NCBI RefSeq assembly: GCF_964204645.1
Contig: NC_134026.1
Span: forward strand, 29,158,650-29,222,649
Direction: 5' to 3'
Length of the DNA stretch: 64,000 bases
From: Tubulanus polymorphus
Lineage: Eukaryota; Nemertea; Palaeonemertea; Tubulaniformes; Tubulanidae
Below are positions 33,001 through 44,815 of the stretch, piece by piece. The notes below the pieces were generated by a model that worked only from the letters and a program-made list of their open reading frames with translations, ran no database searches and was not told the DNA's origin. The first letter of the stretch is position 1. Every line of letters begins with the position of its first letter. The translations under genes were made by a program, and so were the position numbers.

Positions 33001-36000
33001 AACATCGCTAATACACTCTTATGTTGTATCTGAAAGTTAAACACAGTACAAACGTTAAAAGATTTCACCGAGATGTATTGAGACCTCGCATCAACTACTA
33101 GGGGTTCATGGTTCCCACAGTTACATGAATTCAAAATTCCCGAGTTTTTCCCAAGTATTTCATGGGTGATTTTTCAATTTACCCAAATGCAAATGAACAC
33201 ATATCGTCATGCTACAGTCAACATTTTAGTGGTGACTGGTTAATAAAGGTAATTTTAAAGAGAAATCGCTGAGAAAAGTTGCCCTTGGCAAATGCAATAT
33301 GTGAAATGTAATGAATTTCCCAAATATTTCCCTGATTTGAGGAAAATTATTCAAATTCCCAAATATTTACAAACGGGAATTATTATCTCAAAATTCCCAA
33401 GTTTTTCCCAATTTCCCGGTTCTGTGGGAACCATGAGGAGTTGCAATGGCGATGTACCACTGACACTAAGGTACTCAGTGAATAAAAGATATGATGTCAT
33501 AATTATGAAAATTAATTGTTCTCGACAAAAATAAATGATAATGAATATTATCGACAGATACCTCGACTATACGACGCAGCTCCGACCGGATTACTCCGGA
33601 TAAATGTTGCCCTAAATCATTCATGTTCGTCTGATCAAACTCAACCGGTTGTGAACCCTCAACTGGTGCAACTGTTTCAGCTCTCAATTCATCTAATTTC
33701 AAACTGTGCAAATGAAATGAATGATTTTTGAAACAATGATATATCGCTTGTATGTCAGAGAAATATTTTGGACCACACACATAAATGTTAAGAAAGTAAT
33801 GTTTAAAGGACTGTTTACAGTTTGAAAATAATACCGGTTCACATACGCAGAATTTCTAACAGGAATTGAGTGCTTAGAAAGATGGAATAAATTTCTTATG
33901 TAATCTAACAAAATGCCTACCAAATATTTTCAATAAATCCAACTCCAAAATACGATGGAACAAAACAAATTCATGTCAAAGGGTAATTTGAATGAGCCAC
34001 CAAAATGTCATATTCACTGATGCATATACACAGTGTAGTACTCAGACTATGTTTTCGTACGGGCACGCTTAACTAGGTCAATTATTCTCATGGCTATTCT
34101 CAATGTGGGCAAACAAGTTCCTATTCAAACTATTATTCGCAATAGGAATTAAAAATGAAGTTGATTTAGGAATATTTGTTTTCGGGTCTACAATACGTCC
34201 ACAACTAATTTCTCTAATATTGACTTATTTGACGGTACATCTTAGACAAGATTTCAAAATTAAAGGTTCCTGGTATATGTATATTTGATTGAAAATTCTC
34301 CGAAGCAATTTCAAAACAGAAATCCTTGTACTTCTTACACATAAACAGAGCGATGTTCTTAAATGACGATTAATGAAGAAGTTCTTACCTTTCAGACACG
34401 GGAATTTCAGACGATTCATCATCAGATTCTGGTAAATGTAGAACATTGAACGGAACGGAGTCCTCCAAGTTTGGACTGAATAAGAAAAACAAATTATTTC
34501 AATTAAGTTCAGATGATATACGACACGGACATGTTTTTTAATGAGATATTCCGAAATAGTACCTTTTCACTGCGATGGTAGATTGATCGGCTTCAGAAGC
34601 TCGTTCACTGATACGAGATAGATCACTAGCTGTACTCGGTTCATCTCTCTGATTGAACCTCCGTCCGAGATTCAAACGAGATGCGAATACTCGCGACCGC
34701 GATTTCGTCGCTGATGATTTCACGACTCCTTCCGTTTTCTTCTTACCCCCATCTATCTTATCCTTGCTCTTTTTCTTTTTTGGACTATTCCTTTTCATAG
34801 ATTTAGATTTCTTTTTCTCTGCACTAGTAGAACTGCTCTGCTCAGATTTTTCGGGAATATTTTCTGATCTCAATCTAGTGGCCACGACGGCGCTTATTTC
34901 AGCCACAACCGGTGCCGGTGGTAACTCACGAGGTGTCAGTTTCTCTACGACTTTAGCTTCTGTTTTCTTCAGCGGTGAATCTCTCGGAGATGTCGGAGGT
35001 TTCTGATCTTTCGGCGAGCGCTCGGAGAGTTTCTGTTTCTTCTTCTGTACGTCCAATAACGGCAGTTTTTCGTATTTATTTTCAATCAACCACAACGAAA
35101 GCAGAATCAGATAAGGATGAACTTTCACGCGAATAGTCGGTTGATTAATGTCTAGGTTCACTCCGAGTGAGTTGAGTACGTGATGTTTTCCACCCCACCG
35201 AGTCAACCATTCTAACAACTTCGAGATTTGCGAATACTGCTCGCCGAGATTGACACGAAACGCCAGAAACACGCTGAACGGAACTTCGGGAGCGAGTGAA
35301 TTAGTTTCCGAAGCAGCCGATACGCGTGATCGTAGATCCGATAAACTAAAACTACGTTTATTCTTCATGTTGTTTTGATGCGGAGATGGCGTCTGCGTCT
35401 GTTCAGCTGCCGATGACGATTCGTTGCTCATTTGACTGACGTCGATGCTAACGATACTATTACTGCGTCTCATCAGCGGATAGTGACCGAAATAATGAGT
35501 TTTCTCGTGGCTGAAACTGACGCTTCGTCGCGGTCGTTTCTGTTCGGTATCGAGATGATCGAGACTGCCCTGACTGGAGGATTTCTTCAGAATCGGAGTA
35601 ACCGGTGGTAACCTATCAGCGTCGTTCATTTCGACGAGACTATGTCGCCTGGTCAACTGACGTCGCGGAGACCGCGGCGACGGCGATACATCGACCGGTT
35701 TACGCGGCGACGTAGGTGGCGTTCCGGTTCCGTATCTCAGCGAATTCCGACCCGAAAACATACTCAAATTCTGGTTCTGTTGGAGAGTCGTGACGATACG
35801 GAACGACATCGAACTCAGCTCTTGTTTCCGGAGCTCCATCACGAACTGAGGCAGCAACGGAAGCTGCGTCGTTTCGTTCGAATCATCTTTCATTTTCAGA
35901 AACACGATATCGAACATCGTATCCAGAAACTCGACGTATTGTCCTTCGAACTCGAACGCACGCGAGCCGACGTGCATCGCTCTTTCACTATCGTCAAACG

Positions 36001-39000
36001 ACACAAATTCTTCGAAATCGCCGAAGATTTTCGCTCTTTGTTTCAGCTTTTTTTCAAAGTTTCTACATTGTTGATGGAAGTATGAAGACAGCGTTTTACC
36101 ACGAGTTGTATTACCCGGATATCGATTCAAACGTTTTATCTTATCATTCGGTGTACCTACAAATATATACCGTACATAATATGTAATTCATGTAAACTGT
36201 ATCTGTTAAATAAAGATGTTATTATCATTATTATATGTTTGTATGTCAGATTCAGATGTCTTGTTGCCATGTCCTTTTTTGGTGTGATGTGGTTGACATA
36301 CACAATAAGTGATTTACGTGACAGACCCAGTGAGTTTGTAAATTCCCTGATTAATTTTCGTTGTTTTGTGCAGCAAGTCACCAGGGGCCAGTTGCATAGT
36401 CATGGCTTAGATTTATTAGACCAACTTAGTTCTATACTCGATTTAACAACTTAAGACCTGTCTTAAGATTTAAGACCACTTTTGGACTTAAGTCACGACT
36501 GTACAACTGGGCCCAGCAGAACATTGAAAAAAGACTAATCTTCACTTCAGATTCAAACCAAACTCAGAAATGTGGAGCTGGGTCAAAATGATAATAAGAC
36601 TTACTGGATCGTGGTGACAGTCGCGGTGAGACAATCTCAGTATTAATATCACTGATAAAACATCCTTGCCAATCTTTCAAAAGGCGATCGGATTTCTCTT
36701 GAACTTCCGGATCGAGTCTACTCTCGTCGTGAAAGAACTCGGTTAAAATATCGGCCGATTCTTTGTTCGCGGGAAATTCGACCAATTGAGAAAGAAGCGC
36801 TTCGTATATTATCGATCTACTACTCTCCCAAAACTGCATGAATGGTATCATATGTACAGTCCATTGAAGAGATGTGTAGCAACTCGTCAACCATTGGTCT
36901 TCCTGTAGACAATCATCATTTGTCTGAAATTAATATATAAGTGATCAAATCTATGCCCGTGAATCCCTTCACAAACTGATCACGAGTGATTCTACAAACC
37001 TCTAGAACGTCAGTTCCTTTCAAAACAGCCGCTTTCTGTCTCAAAGATAAATTCATCTTATCGCGAGTATGCAGCATCCACATAATGCTACAGAAATCTC
37101 TGAAGTTTGACAGTACCGCGTGTACGCTAGGATCTTCGACGTTTGAACTCAGGCACGACGCTTCTTTAAAATGGTTGAAAACGTTGTCTAGATCAGCTGT
37201 GGTACTATACGCCAAATTCTATCAAAAATATCATAAGAACAAGAATGAAATATATTTGTTCATGGTAAGTAGTAGATATAACACGAGGCTAGAGAGGGAA
37301 CTCACTCTGAATGGTTCAGCTTTACTGTGTATATCACACACTTGTTCTATATACCAGTATACAGCAGGTAACGCAGTACGTGATGCTTTCATTATGATTA
37401 ATATCAACTGTACGAGTGATGCAATTTTCATTCGTGCATCGTGTTCTTCTTCAACTTCTTTCGGCCAATTCTCCTACAAATCATAAAACCGAACGGTTTT
37501 AGAAGCCGAATACAAATTTGCGAAGAATATGGGTTACAGTAGAATTTACCTCATTAGTAGTAGGTTGAGGACAGAACAATGGAGGTGCTGGTAAATAATA
37601 TCCCTGCGGTACAAACGTGGTTAAATCTTGCACTAACGCTTTCAACTGATCGACTAAACCGTTTAACAACCACGGAGTTATATCGGCACAACTGATCGTA
37701 GCAGCGTTTAATATATCAGCGATCGACTTAGTTAACTGTTCTATATTAGACTCATCGTCCATCTGCAGTGAACCTACAAATACGAATTACTATTTTCAGT
37801 CTGAAACCTAGAATACAGAATGTACAAAATTCTATAAACACTAACCAACTGAAGCACTGCGTCTTAGAAATCGAGCTCCCAGTTTATTTTCATTGTTAGG
37901 TTGTTGTCCAGTAATTGTTTGACTGTATTGTAACCTCTCTAGTTTTGATTGTAGAATCGATATAGGTGTCAAATCTTCAGGCAATAGTAAACTCTTCAAT
38001 CTCCTGAAATAATAAAAATATTCATTTCAGGTTATTATCACGTTGAAACTAAAGTAAGTCATAAAGTTTTAATTATCAAATCTCAGTGAACTTACTTCCC
38101 ATATTGTTGCACTGCACTTTTCTGTTTCTCCTGACAAGCGACAGATAAAATAAACGCCGATTTCCAGTCTCCAACTTTATTAGCGAACCACGCTGCCTCC
38201 GGTAATAATCCAGCTATCAGTAGGTATTCCATCACTCTATCGTTAGTCCACAATGAATCAAGATTCTCCTCACTGATTATAGTAGCTAAAGCCTTGTGAT
38301 ATACAGGTAACACTCGATCACCTACGTAAAACAGAAATCATCTTATCTAGAAAGAACTTGCGACGCATTGAAAATAATTTCTGCATCTCCACAGATACCA
38401 GTAGATAGTTTTACCTGAGCAAAACCCACAGTTGATGATTCGACAATTTATTTCGACAGTTTCAAAGTTCTGACTTAACTTCATCTTTAGAGAAACAAGA
38501 ACAACATTGTAAGTGCATTATTGGCCATCATTATGTTATTTGTTTCTCTGATGAAGTTGAGTCAAAACTTCAAAACTGTCAGATTGAATTGTAAAATCAT
38601 CAACTGTTGGTTTTGCTCATTAACTCAGTACTGAGATTAATATCAGTCAACCAGTCACAGTTTACCTGGTTTGATGGATGTCAGTAGTGATGGTAATGGT
38701 TTCACCGAGTGAGGTGGATATATAAACAGCGGTTGATTGCTGAAATAAGCCGCCATAAACCGCGCGATTGTTTGAATAACTTTACGAGCTGCCACAAACT
38801 CAGTACACGGTAACTGTATCGGACTCGTCTGAAATAATCACGCAATAAACCTTAGTTAGGTATCGGGTCAAACTTCACAACATCAAAATCTTTATTCATT
38901 TACCTGTTTTCCAGTAGGTTTAAAGAAATTATGCAGGAAATAAGTTTCATGGTCATCAGCTATTTGTGCGTCTTGCTCTTCAGTAATACTATTCAGTAGA

Positions 39001-42000
39001 GTATTCGCCATTTCGATCACAAATCGTAATTCACCGACTTGTAAAGATGTGTACAGTATTGAGTGTAAGATCTTCACTGCTTTACGACTGTGGAGTTTAC
39101 TCACTAAAAATACAGGATGTAAACGGTCTCTATAAGAAACATTCGATCTATGAACAATAAACATCAGTATCTGTGTTTAATTCATACCTGGCAATTCTTT
39201 AAAACGCTCTTTCCAAATGTGAACCGCAAAATACCAGCTTCCATCAAGATACATCTCATCACCTTTTAAAACAAATAATACAAAACCATATAAACAACGA
39301 ATCAAATCCTCATCAGAAATGAGAGATAAATTCACCGAGATTCTCCTCACCTTGACTCAGTTTAAACTTCACCGGTTTGACGATTCCACATTTCAGGTCC
39401 TGTATTTTTCGCTGAGTCATACAGAGTATTTTCGTCAACGCTTTCGGAATTCCTTTTTCCAGTTTAGAAGCGACGTTGTAGTGACCAGAAATATGTTTGA
39501 GAAGTTTATTCCAAACATGACTCAACCTTTAACGCAAACACGAATGATTATTGACGACTTAACACAACCAAAACTGAATATTTCATCAAATTGTAGATAT
39601 TTGAGTGACATAGGTGAGTGGTTAAAGCATACAACTCTGGGATGTTAGGTCACGGGTTTCGAATTTCAAACACGGTACGTTACTTGTAAGGTCCCTGTAC
39701 AAGTCGCTTTTTGCTTCTCTCACCACCCAGGTAGGTTCCTGGCCTTATAGGTGACAGAGCAGTAGTAAAAGTTAGGATTTTACTTCTCCTCAGAGAGACA
39801 CAGTCATTGATGTAAAACAAGGGATTATAATACAATGTTTGAGCTGCGATCGAACAGGTGCTATAATACAAATTGTTCACATTATTCAAGTAATTTACCT
39901 GCAGGATAGAATACCATTCGCGTTCCTTCTCTTGAGCAATGAAGCCTCCGATTTATCACACAGTATCGCAGGTGTATACTGAATAGAACGCGATATCGGT
40001 TCCTGTTTCATTAACAACGTGTAAACCTCGCTGTATTCCCGTTCCGTGAATAACAGCATCATGAAACTAGAATTGAGAATCTCGGCGCGAGACAACGATT
40101 TCTTCAGATCGCTGTTCGTCAGCAGTAAATCGACGGTCGAGTTGATGAAGTGAAGAACGACGGGGATCAGATTCTGTTGAACGACGTCGAAATTCACTAA
40201 ATGTAACACGGAACGATACATCGAGAATACCTGCGACAATCTCTCATCGGCCGTCGAATAATTCGTTTGTCTCATCGACGTATTCAAACCTTGTAGTAAA
40301 GTAACGGTGAATAGTTTCACTAGTAATGAGATCGTATACTGAGTTAGTTTCTCCATTTCAGCGCTCCACGGTGTCGTATTAGTGACGGCTAGAGACCACG
40401 CGTTAAACAATGATATCTGAGCCTTTTGCGAAGGATCGAGCGCATTCGCTTCAGCCGCCAGATCGTCTAATAAACCGAAATCTTCGTCTCCGAAAAATAT
40501 CTTTCCGAATTCTAGATCGGGAATACCGAATTGATTTCCAGCTCCGCTGACCTCTAACGCTACGCTGTCAACGGTGGAATCTAGAGTTCTGTTGATGTCG
40601 TCTAGTTTAAATCGGTCAGCTGATGTGATACTGCGTCCGGGCAGATGACGCACCGATGATAAAGACCTCAAACTACCGTCCAGGTCGGGAATATCGCTGA
40701 ATTTCAGCGTATCGATCAGCGAAACGTCGATATTCTTTTTCTGACGTATTTTATCGAGATTGTGATTGGCTTCAGCCACGTAGCTCGTCATTAGATTCAA
40801 CGCGTGGATATTCTCCGGTAAAACGAGCACGGTGACCATGTATCCGTCGGAGCAGAGTAACGCCGGATAACGTGGATGAACGGTCAATGAGAACCTCTGC
40901 CTCATCAAATCCAGTTCCGAGTACGTGGAATTGATGTTTGAATCCGTCGATATATTCGGTAGAACTCGGCGTTCTTTTGAACTATGAAAAAAAAAATAAA
41001 ATGCATTTAAATGTAACGATTGTCTGCCTGACTGTATAGCCACGTTCACACTTATTGTTATATAGTCCTAGTTTGGCCTGTCTCTGGAAGATACCTATTT
41101 AGAATGGACCTAATCGATGCTGTGTCTTCACACATGTTTTCATCCAGCTAGACACAACACACTGATTGACAGGCAAATAAAGCAATCATTCTATTCACGC
41201 GCAGAAATGCTCCATTCCAAAATTTAGAATATGACCTGGAGCAATCTTTTTGGTCGGTTTAAAATGATCCGTTGGAACAGACCGATTCAGTATGAACTTT
41301 TCGCTAGAGTGAATGCTTGGTTCATAGTGTAAACGCGGTTTATGATTACGATTTATAACTTACTGAACCATGATTAAAGGATGAAGAGGTATATAGTAAG
41401 ATGGTCCGAGTTCTACGGAGCAGCCGAATGTTTGCACGAGAATCGGTTCACCTAGTTTACTCAGTATACAAACTGAGCCTTGTTTAGTCATACAAGCGAC
41501 AAATAAATCATCGGATAACCATTTCATATCAACAATCCAATACGTCCTAAAAAGAAATATGAAAGTATTTCATACTTAACAGCTAATTTCTTGGAGTAAA
41601 AGAAGTCTTTTTGGCGATCTTTCAATACAGAGAGTAAAATCAATGTTTTAGTTCAGCTGTCTATGTGTGCTAGTCAACTATATTATGTATGTACATGTAC
41701 TACCAAAACTGACTGAATTTTGGCATCTGACTTTCATACAAATCAAATTGAAATAAACAAAATCAGTTAATTTATCTTTAATTCTTTGTTCTGTATTATG
41801 TAGAGCTTTGGAATATCTTATTTTGTAGAGCTTTGAAATATCTTATTTTGTAGAGCTTTGAAATGTCTTATTTAAAGTGCTTACGGGTAATAGATTATTA
41901 TCATAATAACCTTAGGTTCTGATACAGACCTGCCATATTTATTCGAATCTTTTTGACCGCAACCTTTCAGATCAGCTACGACAACGCTACCCGACAGAGG

Positions 42001-43550
42001 TGAAATGTGTAATAATCGAGAATCAGCTGGATGTTTCTGATTCACCGCTACGCTAACAACCTGACACTGATTACCATAACAACCAACTAATCCACCGTGA
42101 GAGCGGATTATTCGACATTTCGGAGATATTTCATCAATAGGGTAGAGCAATCCAGACCATTCAGCTTCATATCCACACCCACTGTCAATATAATAGCATA
42201 ATACATTGAGTGTGTACATATTCACGTCTTAACATTTTTTCACTGAGTATTTTGGACATTCCTGTCGATCTCATACCCATCACCCAAGCGTTTTGGACGT
42301 AGTTATGTCATAATTCTGTGCGATTAATTGAAACCTTGGGATAGTTGATTCCAAAAAATAATTCTAACCGTTATCATATATGAGATATAATATAGACTAG
42401 ATTAATGTCTCCGAAATACTGATGAAACTTACTTTGTGAAAATGACCTGGCAGAAATCTGACCACCTGATTAATACAGTGCTTACAGCCAGATGTGCATC
42501 AACATAGAATATACAACTAACCATACAACAGTTTCCTAATACCTACAAAATACATCATCAGATTACATTAAATCTCGATCCGAAGACAAGATCCAATCAA
42601 TTTCATTGATTTAACAAACCTGATTTTCATAGAAAGAAATCGTAACAGTCGTTTCTTTGAAATTGTTTTCGGGAATGTTGATTTCAGCGGGTGACTGAAC
42701 TCTAGTCCATAATCCTGGTACAGCATCGCTAGTTTGATTCACGCTGAATATATCTTCATCTCCATCAGAATTCAGTCGTTCCCAAACATAAAATTCACGA
42801 TTGTTCATTACGACGACGATCTTTGTTCCATCATTCGACACTTGAATTTTTGGACGGGTTATACCTGTAGATAAGAGTTTTAAGTTTTATTCAACATTGA
42901 ATAAACTCTACAAGCTCGAGGAAACATTCTCAGAATTTATTTTCTTTTTTTGTAAATATTGCGGGATTCCCTACGCATTTTAAAGAATTTGACCAAAAAC
43001 TCAAACGAAATTTCAGCAAACACAGACCTTTATTTTTGTCCGATGAACCGTACATCAGATTGCGAATACCATGAATAATTCTAAGCGCATCTTGATCTTT
43101 GCACCATAGGAATATTTCTCCAGAATGCAAGAGACCAATCAATATATTACCTGAAAATACCAGGGATAATGAGATAGAACCTACTGAACTCTTCATTCCA
43201 CGGCTCTTAAACAAGTGAAATGCTTCAGTTTGAAAATAATGTAGGCCCTACCATTTTTTGAATGGTTTGTAATCACAACTTCCAAAAACAGTTGATGAAG
43301 TTTTGGAATTTTGCGTTTGGTTTTTCCAGATGGAAGATAGAGCACACTCAATCTATGACTATCAATCATAAACAGAGTTTCAGTTTCCTGCAAAGACATA
43401 CAAAAATCTTATGAAGAAGGCAAAGCAGGGCTTGTCATCAGAAAAAAGTTCCTTTTTTTAATTAATTACCTGCCCTAACCAGGCAAATTGGGGCCATGGT
43501 TTCTTTCTTTTTATGGCCGTGGAAGCCAAAACTTCCAGCTTAAGCTTCAT
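27049..43550 (-). CDS. CPLANE1: Ciliogenesis and planar polarity effector 1
   Basis: CPLANE1 (C5orf42; mutated in Joubert syndrome 17) works with INTU, FUZ and WDPCP at the basal body to recruit intraflagellar transport proteins during ciliogenesis. The first coding exon 43470-43550 reads MKLKLEVLASTAIKRKKPWP then QFAWLGQ, closely matching the vertebrate N-terminus (MEIRLEVL.S..IK.KKPWP..SWLGQ). The second (43387 down to about 43252) continues with LYLPSGKTKRKIPKL, and the third has SGEIFLWCKDQDALRII, a beta-propeller-like part. Large exons lie at about 39895-40983, 34560-36155 and 31985-33030; the middle part is low-complexity Ser/Lys/Pro-rich. Toward the C-terminus come LLHIPKEPQLFVPP, FGINLLHIDFNAIP and a coiled-coil segment around MSRNIEEEYSD. 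The last exon ends MSVIDWDAVNMMIADV at TAG 27049-27051. Several small exons repeat a TY.ERLQ pattern (27457-28524). The full exon chain was not totalled. No second gene start is seen within it, so one gene is the simplest reading. It is head-to-head with the KLF gene. Confidence 0.88.
33105..33436. mobile_element. MITE with 15-bp perfect terminal inverted repeats in CPLANE1 intron
   Basis: The ends TCATGGTTCCCACAG (left) and CTGTGGGAACCATGA (right) are perfect inverted repeats, and the subterminal parts both carry AAAATTCCC.AGTTTTTCCC motifs in inverse arrangement or repeated. The element is about 330 bp and non-coding. The superfamily and target duplication cannot be decided. Confidence 0.75.
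36384..36514. mobile_element. 131-bp MITE in CPLANE1 intron
   Basis: Left end GGGGCCAGTTGCATAGTCAT and right end GTCACGACTGTACAACTGGGCCC are imperfect inverted repeats of about 28 bp. The centre has further nested inverted repeats based on CTTAAGAC/GTCTTAAG. The element has no coding capacity and could fold completely on itself. Confidence 0.75.
38416..38619. repeat. Foldback element in CPLANE1 intron
   Basis: Arms of about 78 bp (left begins TGAGCAAAACCCACAGTTGA, right ends TCAACTGTTGGTTTTGCTCA) are inverted copies with roughly 10-15 percent mismatches, separated by a loop of about 50 bp. It lies between the exons near 38310 and 38690. No clear target duplication is seen. Confidence 0.8.
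39605..39675 (+). mobile_element. tRNA-derived SINE head in CPLANE1 intron
   Basis: The segment contains TAGGTGAGTGG (box A-like) and, about 30 bp on, CGGGTTTCGAATTTC (box B-like with one extra T). Spacing and the GTGGTTAAAGCA context resemble a tRNA of the Leu/Ser type, but the acceptor stem does not pair and there is no intact cloverleaf, so a SINE head is more likely than a gene. Unassigned sequence to about 39830 may be the SINE body. Confidence 0.6.
41801..41875. repeat. 25-bp tandem repeat, three units, in CPLANE1 intron
   Basis: Three units of exactly 25 bp (TAGAGCTTTGAAATATCTTA plus TTTTG, with single-base variants) lie just beyond the donor side of the exon at about 41885-42180 on the minus strand. 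Confidence 0.9.
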
Positions 43551-44815
43551 AATCAGTGCTTTAGAGCTTGCTAATTTTAAACGAAAAAAACAGATGTTTT
43601 GTTCATACGGTGTAATATTTTTTTAGTTGAATTGAACTTGATTTTCCGGCGGAGACAGTTATCTTACGTTTTATAAATAAATTAGACCCCCTCTGCAAAG
43701 AAGTCGTTCATTTTAAACATGGAAATTCTGAAAACTATTGGTTTCGCTGATTTTGTGACCGATTATTGCATGCATCGAGCGTTTTAAAGCGTAAAAAAGA
43801 AATATTTGACATTTTGTGTAGATGTTTATTCCGAATCTATTCGATTGGCTCCCACACCAACCCCACTTGTTTTCTTCTTAGATATTTGCCATTCAGATGC
43901 TAAACTTATAAGATTAACCATAACTTCACCAATTTCTGAAGATTTATTTCGTTTTAGTTACGCTACTCTTTTTTAAACCATATATCATGGTGTAAATTCG
44001 ATTTTTAAAATATTTGATTGTGAATTTCACAACAGAATACACCCTAGAGTGAACTATTTGACGGGAGATGGCGCTGTGAAACACGTGTGTTCCGGTTTCC
44101 CATCCAGGGCTTTGTTATGAAATGGTGGGTGTCTAAGCACAGCTCACTTGTTCGCGAGGACTCTAAAATTAGGTTCTCGTTTTTTCTCGAGTCCGTACGA
44201 TAGGTGATTCAGCCTCACTGGCTCTATTTGAAATTGAAAATCATGAATGAAAGTCTGAATGGTACTTTTTGCATTTATCCTGTGCAAAATTTCTTTTAGG
44301 TAAAGAAAATAGGTCTCAAAACAAACGCAACAAGTCACCCAAGTCACTCAGTCAAGATCAGAAATCGTAACTTCTATTTTTTGTCGTAAATTTATTCTAT
44401 TTCTAAATATCTTAACGTCATGAATATCATGACTCATTTCATGTCACCGCTTCGTTCTTAATTTCCAGTAATCACGTACTGCTTGAAGGTGAAGGTCACT
44501 ACTGTCACTCACATGCAGCATGATAGTAGAGTGGATGTAAACATTGCGGGAGAGTACACGCGAGACTCAGCTCTACTACACGTGCACACTGCATGGAAAT
44601 GGCCTTGAGAGCCGAGATATCACATGCACACATCTCTCTGATTGGTCGATTGGGACCAACCCATGTTCGCTGATTGGTTGAAACGACCCGGCCCTCATGA
44701 ATTGCTCTGATTTCTGTCTGCAATTTACTGAAAGTTTCACAATAATCACTGAGAGAGTGATCACACCCTGAGTGCTTTATGAAAAAAACAGAGTTGATAT
44801 CTCACGTATTAAACT
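43551..44815. promoter_or_regulatory. Divergent upstream region of CPLANE1 and the KLF gene
   Basis: The two start codons face away from each other, 1.27 kb apart. The interval includes a perfect E-box-type CACGTG at about 44081 and GC-richer sequence around 44490-44700. Individual promoter elements cannot be assigned with certainty. Open frames in it (for example 44505-44764, minus) show no family features. Confidence 0.4.

Noticed and set aside
35642-36085. 147-codon plus-strand open frame, Arg-rich
   Set aside because: Antisense shadow of the large CPLANE1 exon, whose minus-strand frame is conserved and far longer.
39605-39675. A functional tRNA gene
   Set aside because: Box A and box B are present, but box B has an inserted base, the acceptor stem does not pair and no terminator T-run follows at the expected place; a SINE head is the better reading.
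41036-41350. Possible further MITE in a CPLANE1 intron (GTTCACACTTA left, TAGTGTAAACGCG right)
   Set aside because: The inverted similarity of the ends is too short and imperfect, and I could not see a target duplication.
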